NCBI GenBank assembly: GCA_903889565.1
Contig: CAISYC010000068.1
Location: 1 to 64,000 of the forward strand
DNA: 64,000 nucleotides
Reading direction: 5' to 3'
DNA from: an uncultured beta proteobacterium
Lineage (GTDB): Bacteria; Pseudomonadota; Gammaproteobacteria; Burkholderiales; SG8-41
This document shows, piece by piece, positions 17,725 to 26,713 of the stretch. The notes under the pieces were generated by a model. The model worked only from the letters and a program-made list of their open reading frames with translations, did no database searches and was not told the origin of the DNA. The translations under genes and the position numbers were made by a program. The number at the start of each line of letters is the position of its first letter. Position 1 is the stretch's first letter.

Positions 17725-17780
17725 GTGGCGCAGGCGCCTCGCCTGCGTGGTGATTGATCGCAGGCGGGGCGCCTGCGCCA
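17725..17780. repeat. 22-bp near-perfect inverted repeat
   Basis: Arms at 17725-17746 (beginning TGGCGCAGGCGCCTCG) and 17759-17780 are complementary at 21 of 22 positions around a 12-base spacer. The sequence is built on GGCGCAGGCG/CGCCTGCGCC, like intergenic palindromes that recur in some high-G+C proteobacteria. It lies between the ECH-fold gene and the SDR operon. No T-tract follows. It may end fadE transcription or be a dispersed repeat; no other full copy was found in the window. Confidence 0.7.
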
Positions 17781-17814
17781 CTTTAAGATCAGAGCGTCGT
17801 GGGTGGGAGGCACT

Positions 17815-18651
17815 ATGTCGAACCTCAAAGGCAAAACAATTTTTATCACCGGCGCGAGCCGCGGCATCGGCCGCGAAATCGCGCTCAAATGCGCGCGCGA
17901 CGGTGCCAATGTCGTGGTGGCGGCGAAGACGGTCGAGCCGCATCCCCGCTTGCCGGGCACCGTGCATACGGTGGCGGCCGAGGCCGAGGAGGCCGGCGGT
18001 CATGCGCTCGCACTGCAACTCGATGTGCGCGAGGACACCGCGGTGCAGATGGCGGTCGAACTGGCGGTAGCGCGTTTCGGCGGCATCGATATTTTGGTCA
18101 ACAATGCGAGCGCGATTCAGTTGACCGGCACGCTGGAAACGCCGATGCGGCGCTACGACCTGATGATGGGTGTCAACACGCGCGGCAGCTTTGCCTGCGC
18201 GCAGGCCTGCATTCCGCATTTGTTGAAGGCGGAAAATCCGCATATTCTCACGCTCTCGCCGCCGCTGTCGCTGCAACCGCACTGGTTCAAGGATCACACC
18301 GCCTACACGCTGTCGAAGTACGGCATGAGCATGTGCACGCTCGGCATGGCCGCCGAGTTCGCCGGCCGCATCGGCGTCAATTCGTTGTGGCCGGGCACCA
18401 CCATCGCGACGGCCGCGATCGAAAATAATTTTCCGGAAGCGATACTCAAGTCGAGCCGGTATCCGGCCATCGTCGCCGACGCCGCGTACGTAATTTTCGG
18501 TCGCGACGGCTGCGTTCATACTGGCAATTTCCATATCGATGAGGCAGTATTGCGGGCCGAGGGCATGACCGATTTTTCGCAGTATGCAGTCACGCCAGGG
18601 GGGCGTTTGTACACCGACCTGTTTCTCGATGAGGGGCGGCTGGAGGAGTAA
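17815..18651 (+). CDS. short-chain dehydrogenase/reductase (HSDL2-like)
   Basis: Classical SDR of 278 residues. NAD(P)-binding motif TGASRGIGREIALKCA, NNAS at the end of strand 4, catalytic YTLSK (Tyr and Lys present) and the longer insert after strand 2 seen in hydroxysteroid-dehydrogenase-like-2 proteins. ATG 17815 is preceded by GGGAGG; GTG 17803 would add four residues without a better site. It is the first gene of a unit with an acyl-CoA synthetase (3 bases downstream) and a YciA-like thioesterase, so the substrate is likely a hydroxy- or keto-acyl compound. This is inferred from context only. Confidence 0.88.
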   Translation: MSNLKGKTIFITGASRGIGREIALKCARDGANVVVAAKTVEPHPRLPGTVHTVAAEAEEAGGHALALQLDVREDTAVQMAVELAVARFGGIDILVNNASAIQLTGTLETPMRRYDLMMGVNTRGSFACAQACIPHLLKAENPHILTLSPPLSLQPHWFKDHTAYTLSKYGMSMCTLGMAAEFAGRIGVNSLWPGTTIATAAIENNFPEAILKSSRYPAIVADAAYVIFGRDGCVHTGNFHIDEAVLRAEGMTDFSQYAVTPGGRLYTDLFLDEGRLEE

Positions 18652-18654
18652 GCG

Positions 18655-20460
18655 ATGGCGGCAAATCTCAGTCACGCAGTGACGCCGGACGAGGCATGCA
18701 CGCTCGACGGCCTGCTGCGCGAACGCGCGCGGCGCACGCCGGACGCCGTCGCTTATCGCGATTACAACGTCACCCATGCCAACTGGCGGGATTACACCTG
18801 GGCGCAGATTGAACACGCCGCCGCGCGCTGGCAGGCGGCGCTCGCAGCCGACGGACTCAAGGCCGGCGATCGCGTTGCCGTGACGATGCGCAATTCGCCC
18901 GAGTGGGTGGTGTTCGATCAGGCGGCGCTCGGTCTCGGTCTGGTGGTGGTGCCGTTGTATACGCAGGACCGGCCCGATAACGTCGCCTACATTCTCAAGG
19001 ATTCCGATTGCAAGGTGCTGCTGCTCGGCACGCTGGAGCAATGGCAGACGTTTTCGACGGTGCGCGACCAACTGGACGGCCTTGTGCGCATACTCATCGC
19101 ACAGGCCTTCGACGGCGCCGGCGACGATCCGCGCCTGAACGCCGTCGAGCGCTGGCTGCCTGCCGATGCGGACGCGATGCACCATGCGGCGGCCGATCCG
19201 TTTGCGCTCGCCACCATCGTTTATACCTCGGGCACCACCGGCAAGCCCAAGGGCGTGATGCTGAGCCATCACAACATTCTGACCAACGCCCATGCCTGCC
19301 TCGAGGTGATGACGGTTGGGCGCGAAGACGTATTCCTGTCCTTCCTGCCGCTGTCGCACATGTTCGAGCGCACCTGCGGCTATTACGTGACGATGATGGC
19401 CGGCTCGCTGACGGTCTACGCGCGCTCGGTGCAGCAGTTGAGCGACGATTTGCAAAACGTGCGGCCGACGCTGCTGATCTCGGTGCCGCGGATTTACGAG
19501 CGCGTGTATACCGCGATCAAGGCGAAACTCGATGAAGGCGGCGCGCTGAAAAAGAAACTGTTCGAACTGACTGTTGCGGTCGGTCTCGTCCGCTTCGAAT
19601 ACCGGCAGCGCCGCAGCGGCTGGCGGCCGTCACTGCTGCTGTGGCCGCTGCTCGATGCGCTGGTGGCGCAAAAAGTTCTCGCCCGTCTCGGCGGCCGCCT
19701 GCGCGCGGCGCTGTCGGGCGGCGCGGCGCTGCCGCCCGATGTGGCGCGCGTGTTCATCGGTCTCGGTCTCAATCTGCTGCAGGGTTATGGCATGACCGAA
19801 ACCAGTCCGGTCGCTGTCGCCAACAGCAGTGAGGATAATCAGCCGGCGAGCGTCGGCAAGGCCGTGCCCGGCGTCGAGATCAAACTCGGCGAGCACAATG
19901 CGCTGATGATCAAGGGGCCCAATGTGATGCTCGGTTACTGGAAAAACGAGCAGGCGACGGCCGCCATGGTGGCTGCGGATGGCTGGCTCAATTCGGGCGA
20001 CACCGCGCGCATCGACGAGCGCGGGCACGTCTTCATCACCGGCCGCCTGAAGGAAATCATCGTCATGTCGAATGGCGAAAAGATTCCGCCGTTCGACATC
20101 GAGGCGGCGATCATGCGCGAGCCGCTGTTCGAGAACGTCATGCTGATCGGCGAGGCGCGGCCCTATTTGAGCCTGCTTGCGGTGCTTAACCGCAAGCGCT
20201 GGCAGCAGTTCGCCGCCGACAACGGCATCGGCAGCGACGCGGCGGCGGCACGCACGCCGGCGACCGAAAAACTGCTGCTCGCCCGCGTTGCGGCGCAGAT
20301 GAAGGAATTCCCGGGCTACGCGCAGGTGCGCAAGCTCACCGCGGTGCTCGAACCGTGGACCGTCGAGGACGGCCTGATGACGCCGACGCTGAAACTGAAG
20401 CGGCCGCGCATCAGTGAGCGTTTCAACGCCGAGATCGACCAGATGTATTCGGGGCACTGA
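18655..20460 (+). CDS. long-chain acyl-CoA synthetase (AMP-forming)
   Basis: ANL-superfamily ligase of 601 residues activating fatty acids to acyl-CoA with ATP. Motifs in order: phosphate loop YTSGTTGKPKGVMLSH (about 195), QGYGMTETSPVAV (A5), LNSGDTARIDERGHVFITGR (A7-A8) and KEIIVMSNGEKIPP. The shorter C-terminal domain and the FFELTVAVG-like linker match FAA/FadD15-type synthetases. It begins 3 bases after the SDR stop. It supplies acyl-CoA for fadE and the enzymes at 22382-26094. Confidence 0.94.
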   Translation: MAANLSHAVTPDEACTLDGLLRERARRTPDAVAYRDYNVTHANWRDYTWAQIEHAAARWQAALAADGLKAGDRVAVTMRNSPEWVVFDQAALGLGLVVVPLYTQDRPDNVAYILKDSDCKVLLLGTLEQWQTFSTVRDQLDGLVRILIAQAFDGAGDDPRLNAVERWLPADADAMHHAAADPFALATIVYTSGTTGKPKGVMLSHHNILTNAHACLEVMTVGREDVFLSFLPLSHMFERTCGYYVTMMAGSLTVYARSVQQLSDDLQNVRPTLLISVPRIYERVYTAIKAKLDEGGALKKKLFELTVAVGLVRFEYRQRRSGWRPSLLLWPLLDALVAQKVLARLGGRLRAALSGGAALPPDVARVFIGLGLNLLQGYGMTETSPVAVANSSEDNQPASVGKAVPGVEIKLGEHNALMIKGPNVMLGYWKNEQATAAMVAADGWLNSGDTARIDERGHVFITGRLKEIIVMSNGEKIPPFDIEAAIMREPLFENVMLIGEARPYLSLLAVLNRKRWQQFAADNGIGSDAAAARTPATEKLLLARVAAQMKEFPGYAQVRKLTAVLEPWTVEDGLMTPTLKLKRPRISERFNAEIDQMYSGH

Positions 20461-20485
20461 AACCGACTCAACAGCGGAGCGCGCG

Positions 20486-20896
20486 ATGGCGGCAGAAAAT
20501 GCAATGATGACCGGATTGCCCGAGGGCAAGCAGCCGACGCTGCGCGTGGTGCCGATGCCGGCCGATTCGAATTCGAGCGGCGATATTTTCGGCGGCTGGG
20601 TAATGTCGCAGGTCGATATCGCCGGCAGCATTCCGGCGATTCTGGCCGCGCGCGGACGGGTGGCGACGGTGGCGGTGAATTCCTTCGTCTTTAGGCAGCC
20701 AGTGATGGTCGGCGACGTCGTCAGTCTCTACGCCGACATCGTCAGGATCGGCCGCACCTCGATCACGGTCAGCGTCGAGGTTTATTCGCAGCGCAATCCG
20801 GCGGCGCCAGAGTGCGTCAAAGTGACTGAAGCCATTCTTACGTACGTTGCAGTCGATGGTCAGCGCAAACCGCGTGTCGTAAGCATGCAACAGTAG
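20486..20896 (+). CDS. yciA: acyl-CoA thioesterase, YciA family hotdog protein
   Basis: 136-residue single hotdog-fold thioesterase hydrolysing acyl-CoA. It is recognisable from LRVVPMPADSNSSGDIFGGW, VMSQVDIAGSIPA and the C-terminal TYVAVDGQRKPR, all closely parallel to YciA. ATG 20486 was selected because the frame upstream overlaps the synthetase gene and GCGGAGC precedes this ATG. It ends the SDR-synthetase-thioesterase unit. A thioesterase beside a synthetase can release CoA when acyl-CoA accumulates. Confidence 0.9.
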   Translation: MAAENAMMTGLPEGKQPTLRVVPMPADSNSSGDIFGGWVMSQVDIAGSIPAILAARGRVATVAVNSFVFRQPVMVGDVVSLYADIVRIGRTSITVSVEVYSQRNPAAPECVKVTEAILTYVAVDGQRKPRVVSMQQ

Positions 20897-20949
20897 CCGC
20901 ATTGCGGTTTCTGCCGCGGCGGAAATTCAGTAAACTGCAGCTCAAGGGG

Positions 20950-20973
20950 CGCCCTGCCAACTCTGGCAGGGCG
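20950..20973 (+). promoter_or_regulatory. perfect 10-bp hairpin in the fadL leader
   Basis: CGCCCTGCCA (20950-20959) and TGGCAGGGCG (20964-20973) form a perfect stem with an ACTC loop. It ends 17 bases before the GTG start of the FadL-type porin and just upstream of its AGGGGG ribosome site. No T-run follows, so a terminator for the thioesterase unit is possible but not typical. A leader structure influencing translation or RNA stability is an alternative. Confidence 0.55.
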
Positions 20974-20990
20974 GGAAGCAAGGGGGCGGC

Positions 20991-22271
20991 GTGGGAACAC
21001 TCAATAACGTCGTGCGTCTGGCGGTGATTGCTGCGTGCAGCATTGCATCCGGCGGCGCCGCGGCATCCGGTTTTGCATTGACCGAGCAGAATGCCAGCGG
21101 TCTTGGCAATGCGTATGCGGGGCAGGCAGCGGCGGCGGAAAACGCCAGCACCATCTTTTTCAATCCGGCCGGAATGACGCTGCTGCAGGGGCGTCAGGCC
21201 TCGGGTGTCATCAACATCATCAGACCGCAGACCGAATTCACCGATAACGGCGGCTCGCGTTCGCCGGCCGGCGCGCCGGCCCCTGCGGGCGGCAGCAACG
21301 GCGGCGACGCCGGCGGCTGGAATTACCTGCCCAACGGCTATCTGTCGTGGCAACTGACGCCGCAGTGGTGGGCCGGTATCGGGCTGACGGTGCCGTTTGG
21401 ATTGAAGGCAAACTACGATCCGTCTTTCATTGGACGTTATCAGGCGCAGAAATCGCAGTTTCAGGCGATCGATATCAATCCGAGCGTCGCCTACAAGGTC
21501 AACGACCGGCTCTCGCTCGGCGGCGGCATCAGTTACCAGCATGCGCGACTTTCGCTCGACCGTTCGTTTTTTGCCGGCGCCACGCTGGCGCAGACTGTTT
21601 CACTCAACGACAGCGCCTGGGGCTGGAACGCCGGCGCGATGGTCGATCTTGGCAAGGACACCCGGCTCGGCCTGTCCTATCGTTCCGCGCTTAATTACAC
21701 GCTGTCAGGCGGTGTTACCGTGTCGGGAGTCGGCAATGCGACTGCTTCGGCGCCGCTGAGCCTGCCGGATTCGGCTTCGGTGGCGCTGTCGCATCAATTG
21801 ACCGACCGCTGGCAGTTGCTCGGCGACGTGACATGGACGCACTGGAGCCGCGTCCAGAACGTGCCGCTGGTGCTGACTTCCCAGCTTGGCACATCGCCGG
21901 CGGGGACGGTATCGGACACGCTCGACCTGCAGTTCAAAAATACGTATCGGGTCGGCGTCGGCGCGAATTACCGCTGGACCGACAGCTTCATGCTCAAATT
22001 GGGTGTCGCCTATGATCAGACGCCGGTTCCCGGTGCCGCCAATCGCACGGTGTTTCTGCCCGATAGCGACCGCATCTGGTTGTCCTTCGGCGCCAAACAC
22101 CAGTTGACGAAAAATGGCGTGCTGGATGTGGGCTATGCGCATTTGTTCATGAGCGGCGGCGACACGCTGCGCAACAAGGGTGTCGGCGCGGCCGGCCTGC
22201 AGGGTATCGTCAGCGGCAGTTACAGTTCGCAGGTCGATATCGTCAGTCTGCAATATACCTACTCGTTCTGA
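20991..22271 (+). CDS. fadL: FadL/TodX-family outer-membrane hydrophobic-compound channel
   Basis: Outer-membrane beta-barrel of 426 residues for uptake of long-chain fatty acids or other hydrophobic compounds. After the signal peptide (cleaved near ASGGAAA/SG) comes the FadL plug opening SGFALTEQNASGLGNAYAGQ and the NPAG motif in TIFFNPAGMTLL. The protein ends in an aromatic residue (YTYSF), as barrel-assembly substrates do. It starts at GTG 20991 with an AGGGGG site. Its location among fatty-acid activation and oxidation genes supports fatty-acid import. Confidence 0.92.
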   Translation: MGTLNNVVRLAVIAACSIASGGAAASGFALTEQNASGLGNAYAGQAAAAENASTIFFNPAGMTLLQGRQASGVINIIRPQTEFTDNGGSRSPAGAPAPAGGSNGGDAGGWNYLPNGYLSWQLTPQWWAGIGLTVPFGLKANYDPSFIGRYQAQKSQFQAIDINPSVAYKVNDRLSLGGGISYQHARLSLDRSFFAGATLAQTVSLNDSAWGWNAGAMVDLGKDTRLGLSYRSALNYTLSGGVTVSGVGNATASAPLSLPDSASVALSHQLTDRWQLLGDVTWTHWSRVQNVPLVLTSQLGTSPAGTVSDTLDLQFKNTYRVGVGANYRWTDSFMLKLGVAYDQTPVPGAANRTVFLPDSDRIWLSFGAKHQLTKNGVLDVGYAHLFMSGGDTLRNKGVGAAGLQGIVSGSYSSQVDIVSLQYTYSF

Positions 22272-22348
22272 TTCCGTCCGGCATGGCTTGAAAGGCCGTA
22301 TAGCGGTGGATCGCGCGGCCTGTTCCGGTCTTTGACGACGGCGCTGCG

Positions 22349-22357
22349 TGCTAGAAT
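22349..22357 (+). promoter_or_regulatory. extended -10 promoter for the beta-oxidation pair
   Basis: TGC-TAGAAT is an extended -10 element ending 24 bases before the ATG at 22382. A TTGACG at 22332-22337 lies only 14 bases upstream of the -10 hexamer, too close for a standard -35, so recognition probably rests on the TGN extension. It would drive the fused dehydrogenase/hydratase gene and the thiolase. Confidence 0.5.
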
Positions 22358-22381
22358 CGTCGCACTACGCTGGAGTCCGAG

Positions 22382-24883
22382 ATGCCGACGAATCAACCGT
22401 TGCAGCAGGCGTTCATGGTGCGCAAGGCGGCGGTGCTCGGCGCCGGCGTGATGGGCGCGCAGATCGCGGCCCACCTCGTCAACGCCAATGTCGAAGCACT
22501 GCTGTTCGAGTTGCCGGCGAAAGTCGGCGACCCCAACGGTAATGTCGTTAAGGCAATCGACAATCTCAAAAAGCTTGAGCCGAGCCCGCTTGCGGTTGCG
22601 CGCAAGGCATCGTTGATTCGCGCCGCCAATTACGAACAGCATCTTGATCTGCTCAAGGAATGCGATCTCGTGATCGAGGCGATCTCCGAGCGCATGAACT
22701 GGAAGGCCGATCTTTACCGCAAGGTTGCGCCGCATCTCGGCGAACACGCGATTTTCGCCAGCAATACCTCGGGGCTTTCAATCAATGCGCTGGCTGCGGC
22801 ATTTCCCGAGAATCTGCGTCATCGGTTCTGCGGCGTGCATTTCTTCAATCCGCCGCGCTACATGCATCTGGTCGAGTTGATTGCCTGCAAGGATACCGAC
22901 CCGGCGATCCTTGATGATCTCGAAAAATTTCTCGTCACCACGCTCGGCAAAGGCGTCATCCGCGCCAAGGACACGCCCAACTTCATCGCCAACCGCGTCG
23001 GCGTGTTTTCGATGCTGGCGACCATTCACCACGCGCAGGCCTTCGGTCTCGGCTTCGACGTCGTCGATGCGCTGACCGGTCCGCTGATCGGACGGCCGAA
23101 GAGCGCGACCTTTCGCACTGCCGATGTAGTCGGGCTCGACACCTTTGCGCATGTGGTCAAGACCATGGCCGACACCTTACCCGACGACCCCTGGCATAAA
23201 TACTATGCAACGCCGGAGTGGCTGCAGAAACTGATTGAGCAGGGCGCATTGGGACAGAAAACCAAACGCGGCGTTTATCAAAAGGTCGGTCGCGACATTC
23301 AGGTGCTCGATGTCGCCAGCGGCGCCTACCGTCTCTCGGCGGGAGCGGCAGACGAGGGCGTGGTCGAGATTCTGAAGAACAAGGATGTCGCCGCGCGCTT
23401 TGCTGCGTTGCATGCGTCATCGCACCCGCAGGCGCGGTTTTTGTGGGCGATATTCCGCGACACCTTTCAATACTGCGCGGTGCATCTGGCGGCGATTGCC
23501 GACAACGCGCGCGATCTCGATCTCGCGATCCGCTGGGGTTTCGGCTGGAATCAGGGCCCGTTCGAAATCTGGCAGGGCGCGGGCTGGGCGACGGTGGCGC
23601 AATGGATCAATGACGACATCGCCGCCGGTCGTGCAATGACGGATGCAGCGTTGCCGGGGTGGGCCCTCGAACCCGGGCGCAGCGGAGTGCACAGCGCGCA
23701 GGGTTCCTATGCGCCGGCTACCAATAAACCGGCTGCACGTTCGGCCTTGCCGGTTTACCGCCGCCAGTTGTTTCCGGATCGCCTGCTCGGCGAACAGGCG
23801 ACCTATGGCACGACCATATTCGAAACCGACGGCGTGCGCTGCTGGCATACCGGCGACGACATCGCGATTGTCAGTTTCAAGAGCAAGATGCACGCGATCG
23901 GCAATGAGGTGCTCGATGGTGTGCTGCAGGCGATCGATGAGGCCGAACGCAATTACGCCGCACTGGTGATCTGGCAGACCGAGCCGCCGTTTTCGGTCGG
24001 CGCCAACCTGAAAAAGACTACGCCGGGTGACGGCCCGCGCACGCCGCCGTCGGCGGCCGGCAAACTGTTCCGCCAATTCAAAAAAAGCGCCGAAGCCGCG
24101 GTGCTCAAGGCGGCGCGCACGCTGAATGTCGCCGACCAGTTGATGGCGGGCAAACTTGCCGAAGTCGAGCATCTCGTTGAGCAGTTTCAGATCACCACGC
24201 AGCAACTCAAGTATTCGATGGTGCCGACGGTGGCGGCGGTCGATGGCCTCGCGCTCGGCGGCGGCTGCGAATTCGTCATGCATTGCGACCGCGCCGTGGC
24301 CACGCTCGAAAGCTATATCGGTCTGGTTGAAGTCGGCGTCGGTTTGCTGCCGGCCGGCGGCGGTTGCAAGGAGTTCGCGCTGCGTGCGGCGCAGGAAGCG
24401 AAGGGCGGCGATGCGTTTCCGTTTTTGCGGCGCTATTTTGAAACGGTAGCGATGGCGAGTGTCGCGCGCAGCGCCGAGCATGCGCGCGAAATCGGTTATC
24501 TGCGTGCGAGCGACCGTGTGGTAATGAACCGTTTCGAATTGCTGGCGATCGCCAAGACCGAGGCGCGCGCGCTGGCCGAAGCCGGTTACCGGCCGCCGTT
24601 GAAGCCGTGCGACATTCCTGTGCTCGGCCGCTCGGCGGCGGCGACGATCAAGGCCTATGTTGCCAACATGCGCGAAGGCGGTTTCATTTCCGAACACGAT
24701 TACCTGATCGCCTGCAAGATCGCCGATGTCATGTGCGGCGGCGATGTCGAAGCCGGCAGTCTGGTCGATGAACAATGGCTGCTCGATCTCGAGCGCCGGC
24801 ATTTCATGGAACTGCTGGCGACGGAAAAAACGCAGGCGCGTATCGAGCAGATGCTGAAAACCGGCAAGCCGCTGCGCAACTAG
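22382..24883 (+). CDS. fused 3-hydroxyacyl-CoA dehydrogenase/enoyl-CoA hydratase
   Basis: 833-residue bifunctional beta-oxidation enzyme with the dehydrogenase first: Rossmann motif AAVLGAGVMGAQIAAHL near residue 15, SNTSGLSIN, HFFNPPRYMHLVEL and DTPNFIANRVGVF. A second 3HCDH C-domain is near 350-420, and an enoyl-CoA hydratase domain follows from about 490. In the hydratase part AAVDGLALGGGCEFVMHCDR and GLVEVGVGLLPAGGG retain both Glu residues. This order is the reverse of FadB/FadJ and matches the FadN-like type. The thiolase gene follows by 14 bases, giving the usual two-gene operon that completes the cycle. Confidence 0.94.
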   Translation: MPTNQPLQQAFMVRKAAVLGAGVMGAQIAAHLVNANVEALLFELPAKVGDPNGNVVKAIDNLKKLEPSPLAVARKASLIRAANYEQHLDLLKECDLVIEAISERMNWKADLYRKVAPHLGEHAIFASNTSGLSINALAAAFPENLRHRFCGVHFFNPPRYMHLVELIACKDTDPAILDDLEKFLVTTLGKGVIRAKDTPNFIANRVGVFSMLATIHHAQAFGLGFDVVDALTGPLIGRPKSATFRTADVVGLDTFAHVVKTMADTLPDDPWHKYYATPEWLQKLIEQGALGQKTKRGVYQKVGRDIQVLDVASGAYRLSAGAADEGVVEILKNKDVAARFAALHASSHPQARFLWAIFRDTFQYCAVHLAAIADNARDLDLAIRWGFGWNQGPFEIWQGAGWATVAQWINDDIAAGRAMTDAALPGWALEPGRSGVHSAQGSYAPATNKPAARSALPVYRRQLFPDRLLGEQATYGTTIFETDGVRCWHTGDDIAIVSFKSKMHAIGNEVLDGVLQAIDEAERNYAALVIWQTEPPFSVGANLKKTTPGDGPRTPPSAAGKLFRQFKKSAEAAVLKAARTLNVADQLMAGKLAEVEHLVEQFQITTQQLKYSMVPTVAAVDGLALGGGCEFVMHCDRAVATLESYIGLVEVGVGLLPAGGGCKEFALRAAQEAKGGDAFPFLRRYFETVAMASVARSAEHAREIGYLRASDRVVMNRFELLAIAKTEARALAEAGYRPPLKPCDIPVLGRSAAATIKAYVANMREGGFISEHDYLIACKIADVMCGGDVEAGSLVDEQWLLDLERRHFMELLATEKTQARIEQMLKTGKPLRN

Positions 24884-24897
24884 GACCGGAGCACGCC

Positions 24898-26094
24898 ATG
24901 ACCAGACAAGTGCAGGACGCCTATATTGTCGCTGCCACGCGTTCGCCGGTCGGCAAGGCGCCGCGCGGCATGTTCAAAAACGTGCGCCCCGACGATCTGC
25001 TGGCGCATGTGCTGAAGGCGGCGCTGGCGCAATGCCCGGGCCTCGATCCGCAGGCGATCGACGACGTTATTGCCGGTTGCGCGATGCCGGAGGCGGAGCA
25101 GGGCATGAACGTCGCGCGCGTTGCCTTGCTGCTTGCCGGATTGCCGAACACGGTGTCGGGTCTCACCATCAACCGCTTCTGCTCGTCGGGGCTGCAGGCG
25201 GTGGCACTGGCTGCCGACCGCATCCGGCTTGGCGAGACCGACGTCATGATCGCCGCCGGCACCGAGAGCATGAGCATGATCCCGATGGGCGGCAACAAGC
25301 CGTCGTTCAGCCCGGACATTTTCAGGAACGATAACATCGCGATTGGTTTCGGTATGGGTATCACTGCCGAGAAGGTGGCGGCGCAGTGGAACGTCAGCCG
25401 CGAACAGCAGGATCTGTTTGCCGCCGAAAGTCACCGTCGCGCCCTGCACGCCGCGGATGCCGGCGAATTCGCCGCCGAGATCACGCCCTACGAAGTGGTC
25501 GAGCATGTGCCGGATCTCGCCACGCGCGAGATCGGCGAAAGGCGTCGTAACGCAATCGCCGACGAAGGTCCGCGCCGCGACACCTCGGTCGAAGGGCTCG
25601 CCAAACTCAAACCGGTGTTCGCCGCTAAGGGTTCGGTGACGGCGGGCAACAGCTCGCAGATGTCGGACGGCGCCGGCGCGGTCGTTTTGATGAGCGAAAC
25701 GGCAATGAAAAAATTCAATCTGTCGCCGCTCGGCCGTTTTCTCGGTTACGCGGTGGCCGGTGTGCCGCCGGAAATCATGGGTATCGGCCCGGTCAAGGCG
25801 ATCCCCAAGGTGTTGCACCAGATCGGTCTTTCGATCACGGATCTCGACTGGATCGAGCTCAACGAGGCGTTCGCGGCCCAATCGCTGGCGGTGATCAAGG
25901 ATCTCGGGCTCGATCCGGCGAAGGTCAATCCGCTGGGCGGCGCGATTGCATTGGGGCACCCTTTGGGTGCAACCGGCGCGATCCGCACCGCAACGTTGCT
26001 GCATGGCCTGCGCCGGCGCAAACAACGTTACGGCATGGTGACAATGTGCATCGGCACCGGCATGGGGGCTGCCGGCGTGTTCGAATCGCTGTAG
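24898..26094 (+). CDS. acetyl-CoA C-acyltransferase (thiolase)
   Basis: 398-residue thiolase cleaving 3-ketoacyl-CoA to acetyl-CoA and a shortened acyl-CoA. The nucleophile Cys is in NRFCSSGLQAVALAA (about residue 94). The His of GGAIALGHPLGATGAIR and the second Cys of MCIGTGMGAAG are present, with LNEAFAAQSLAVI between. ATG 24898 follows GGAGCACGCC; an upstream in-frame start would overlap the preceding gene by over 100 bases. Length and motifs suit FadA/FadI-type degradative thiolases rather than PhaA, though substrate range cannot be fixed from sequence. Confidence 0.95.
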   Translation: MTRQVQDAYIVAATRSPVGKAPRGMFKNVRPDDLLAHVLKAALAQCPGLDPQAIDDVIAGCAMPEAEQGMNVARVALLLAGLPNTVSGLTINRFCSSGLQAVALAADRIRLGETDVMIAAGTESMSMIPMGGNKPSFSPDIFRNDNIAIGFGMGITAEKVAAQWNVSREQQDLFAAESHRRALHAADAGEFAAEITPYEVVEHVPDLATREIGERRRNAIADEGPRRDTSVEGLAKLKPVFAAKGSVTAGNSSQMSDGAGAVVLMSETAMKKFNLSPLGRFLGYAVAGVPPEIMGIGPVKAIPKVLHQIGLSITDLDWIELNEAFAAQSLAVIKDLGLDPAKVNPLGGAIALGHPLGATGAIRTATLLHGLRRRKQRYGMVTMCIGTGMGAAGVFESL

Positions 26095-26104
26095 AATCTT
26101 CCGC

Positions 26105-26713
26105 ATGACAAATTGCTATACGTGGCGCAGCGCGGGAGCGGCGCTGTTCGCCGGATTGATGGCTCTGGTATTCGCCGCGGCACCCGTGCTGGCGCTGGAA
26201 ATCGAGGGCGTCAAGCTCGACGACAAAATCGAAATCGTGAAGGGCGGCCCGACGCTCGTCCTGAACGGCGCCGGCGTGCGTCACAAGCTGGCCTTCATCA
26301 AGGTTTACGTCGGCAGTCTCTATCTGCAGGAAAAGAAGAACGACAGCGACGCGGTGTTCGCCGACGCGGGGGCCAAGCGCGTCACCATGCATATACTCGC
26401 CAACGAGGTGACCGCGCAGGATCTGGTGACTTCGGTGAACAACGCGCTGGCGGTCAACCTGTCGCCTCACGAACTGGCGCTGGTCGAGAAACGCATCCGC
26501 GATCTCAACAGCATGATGAGTTCGATCAAGACGCTCGGCCGCGGCGGCGTGGTGCAGCTCGATTATCTGCCCGACACCGGCACGCGCATCACGGTCAACG
26601 GCGAATCCAAGCTGGTCATACCGGGCGCCGATTTCTTCAATGCGCTGCTGCACATCTGGCTTGGCAACAAGCCGGTGGACGGGCGGCTGCGCGACGCCAT
26701 GCTCGGCAAGTAA
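26105..26713 (+). CDS. exported chalcone-isomerase-like protein
   Basis: 202-residue protein with a signal peptide (hydrophobic to about residue 32, ending VLALEIEGVKLDDK) and a chalcone-isomerase-like domain (Chalcone_3 type): GVRHKLAFIKVYVGSLYLQEK, MHILANEVTAQDLV and the C-terminal IPGADFFNALLHIWLGNKPVD. Bacterial members are thought to be fatty-acid-binding or structural relatives rather than flavonoid enzymes, because fatty-acid-binding proteins share this fold. It begins 10 bases after the thiolase stop and is probably co-transcribed, which supports a link with fatty-acid handling in the periplasm. Confidence 0.87.
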   Translation: MTNCYTWRSAGAALFAGLMALVFAAAPVLALEIEGVKLDDKIEIVKGGPTLVLNGAGVRHKLAFIKVYVGSLYLQEKKNDSDAVFADAGAKRVTMHILANEVTAQDLVTSVNNALAVNLSPHELALVEKRIRDLNSMMSSIKTLGRGGVVQLDYLPDTGTRITVNGESKLVIPGADFFNALLHIWLGNKPVDGRLRDAMLGK

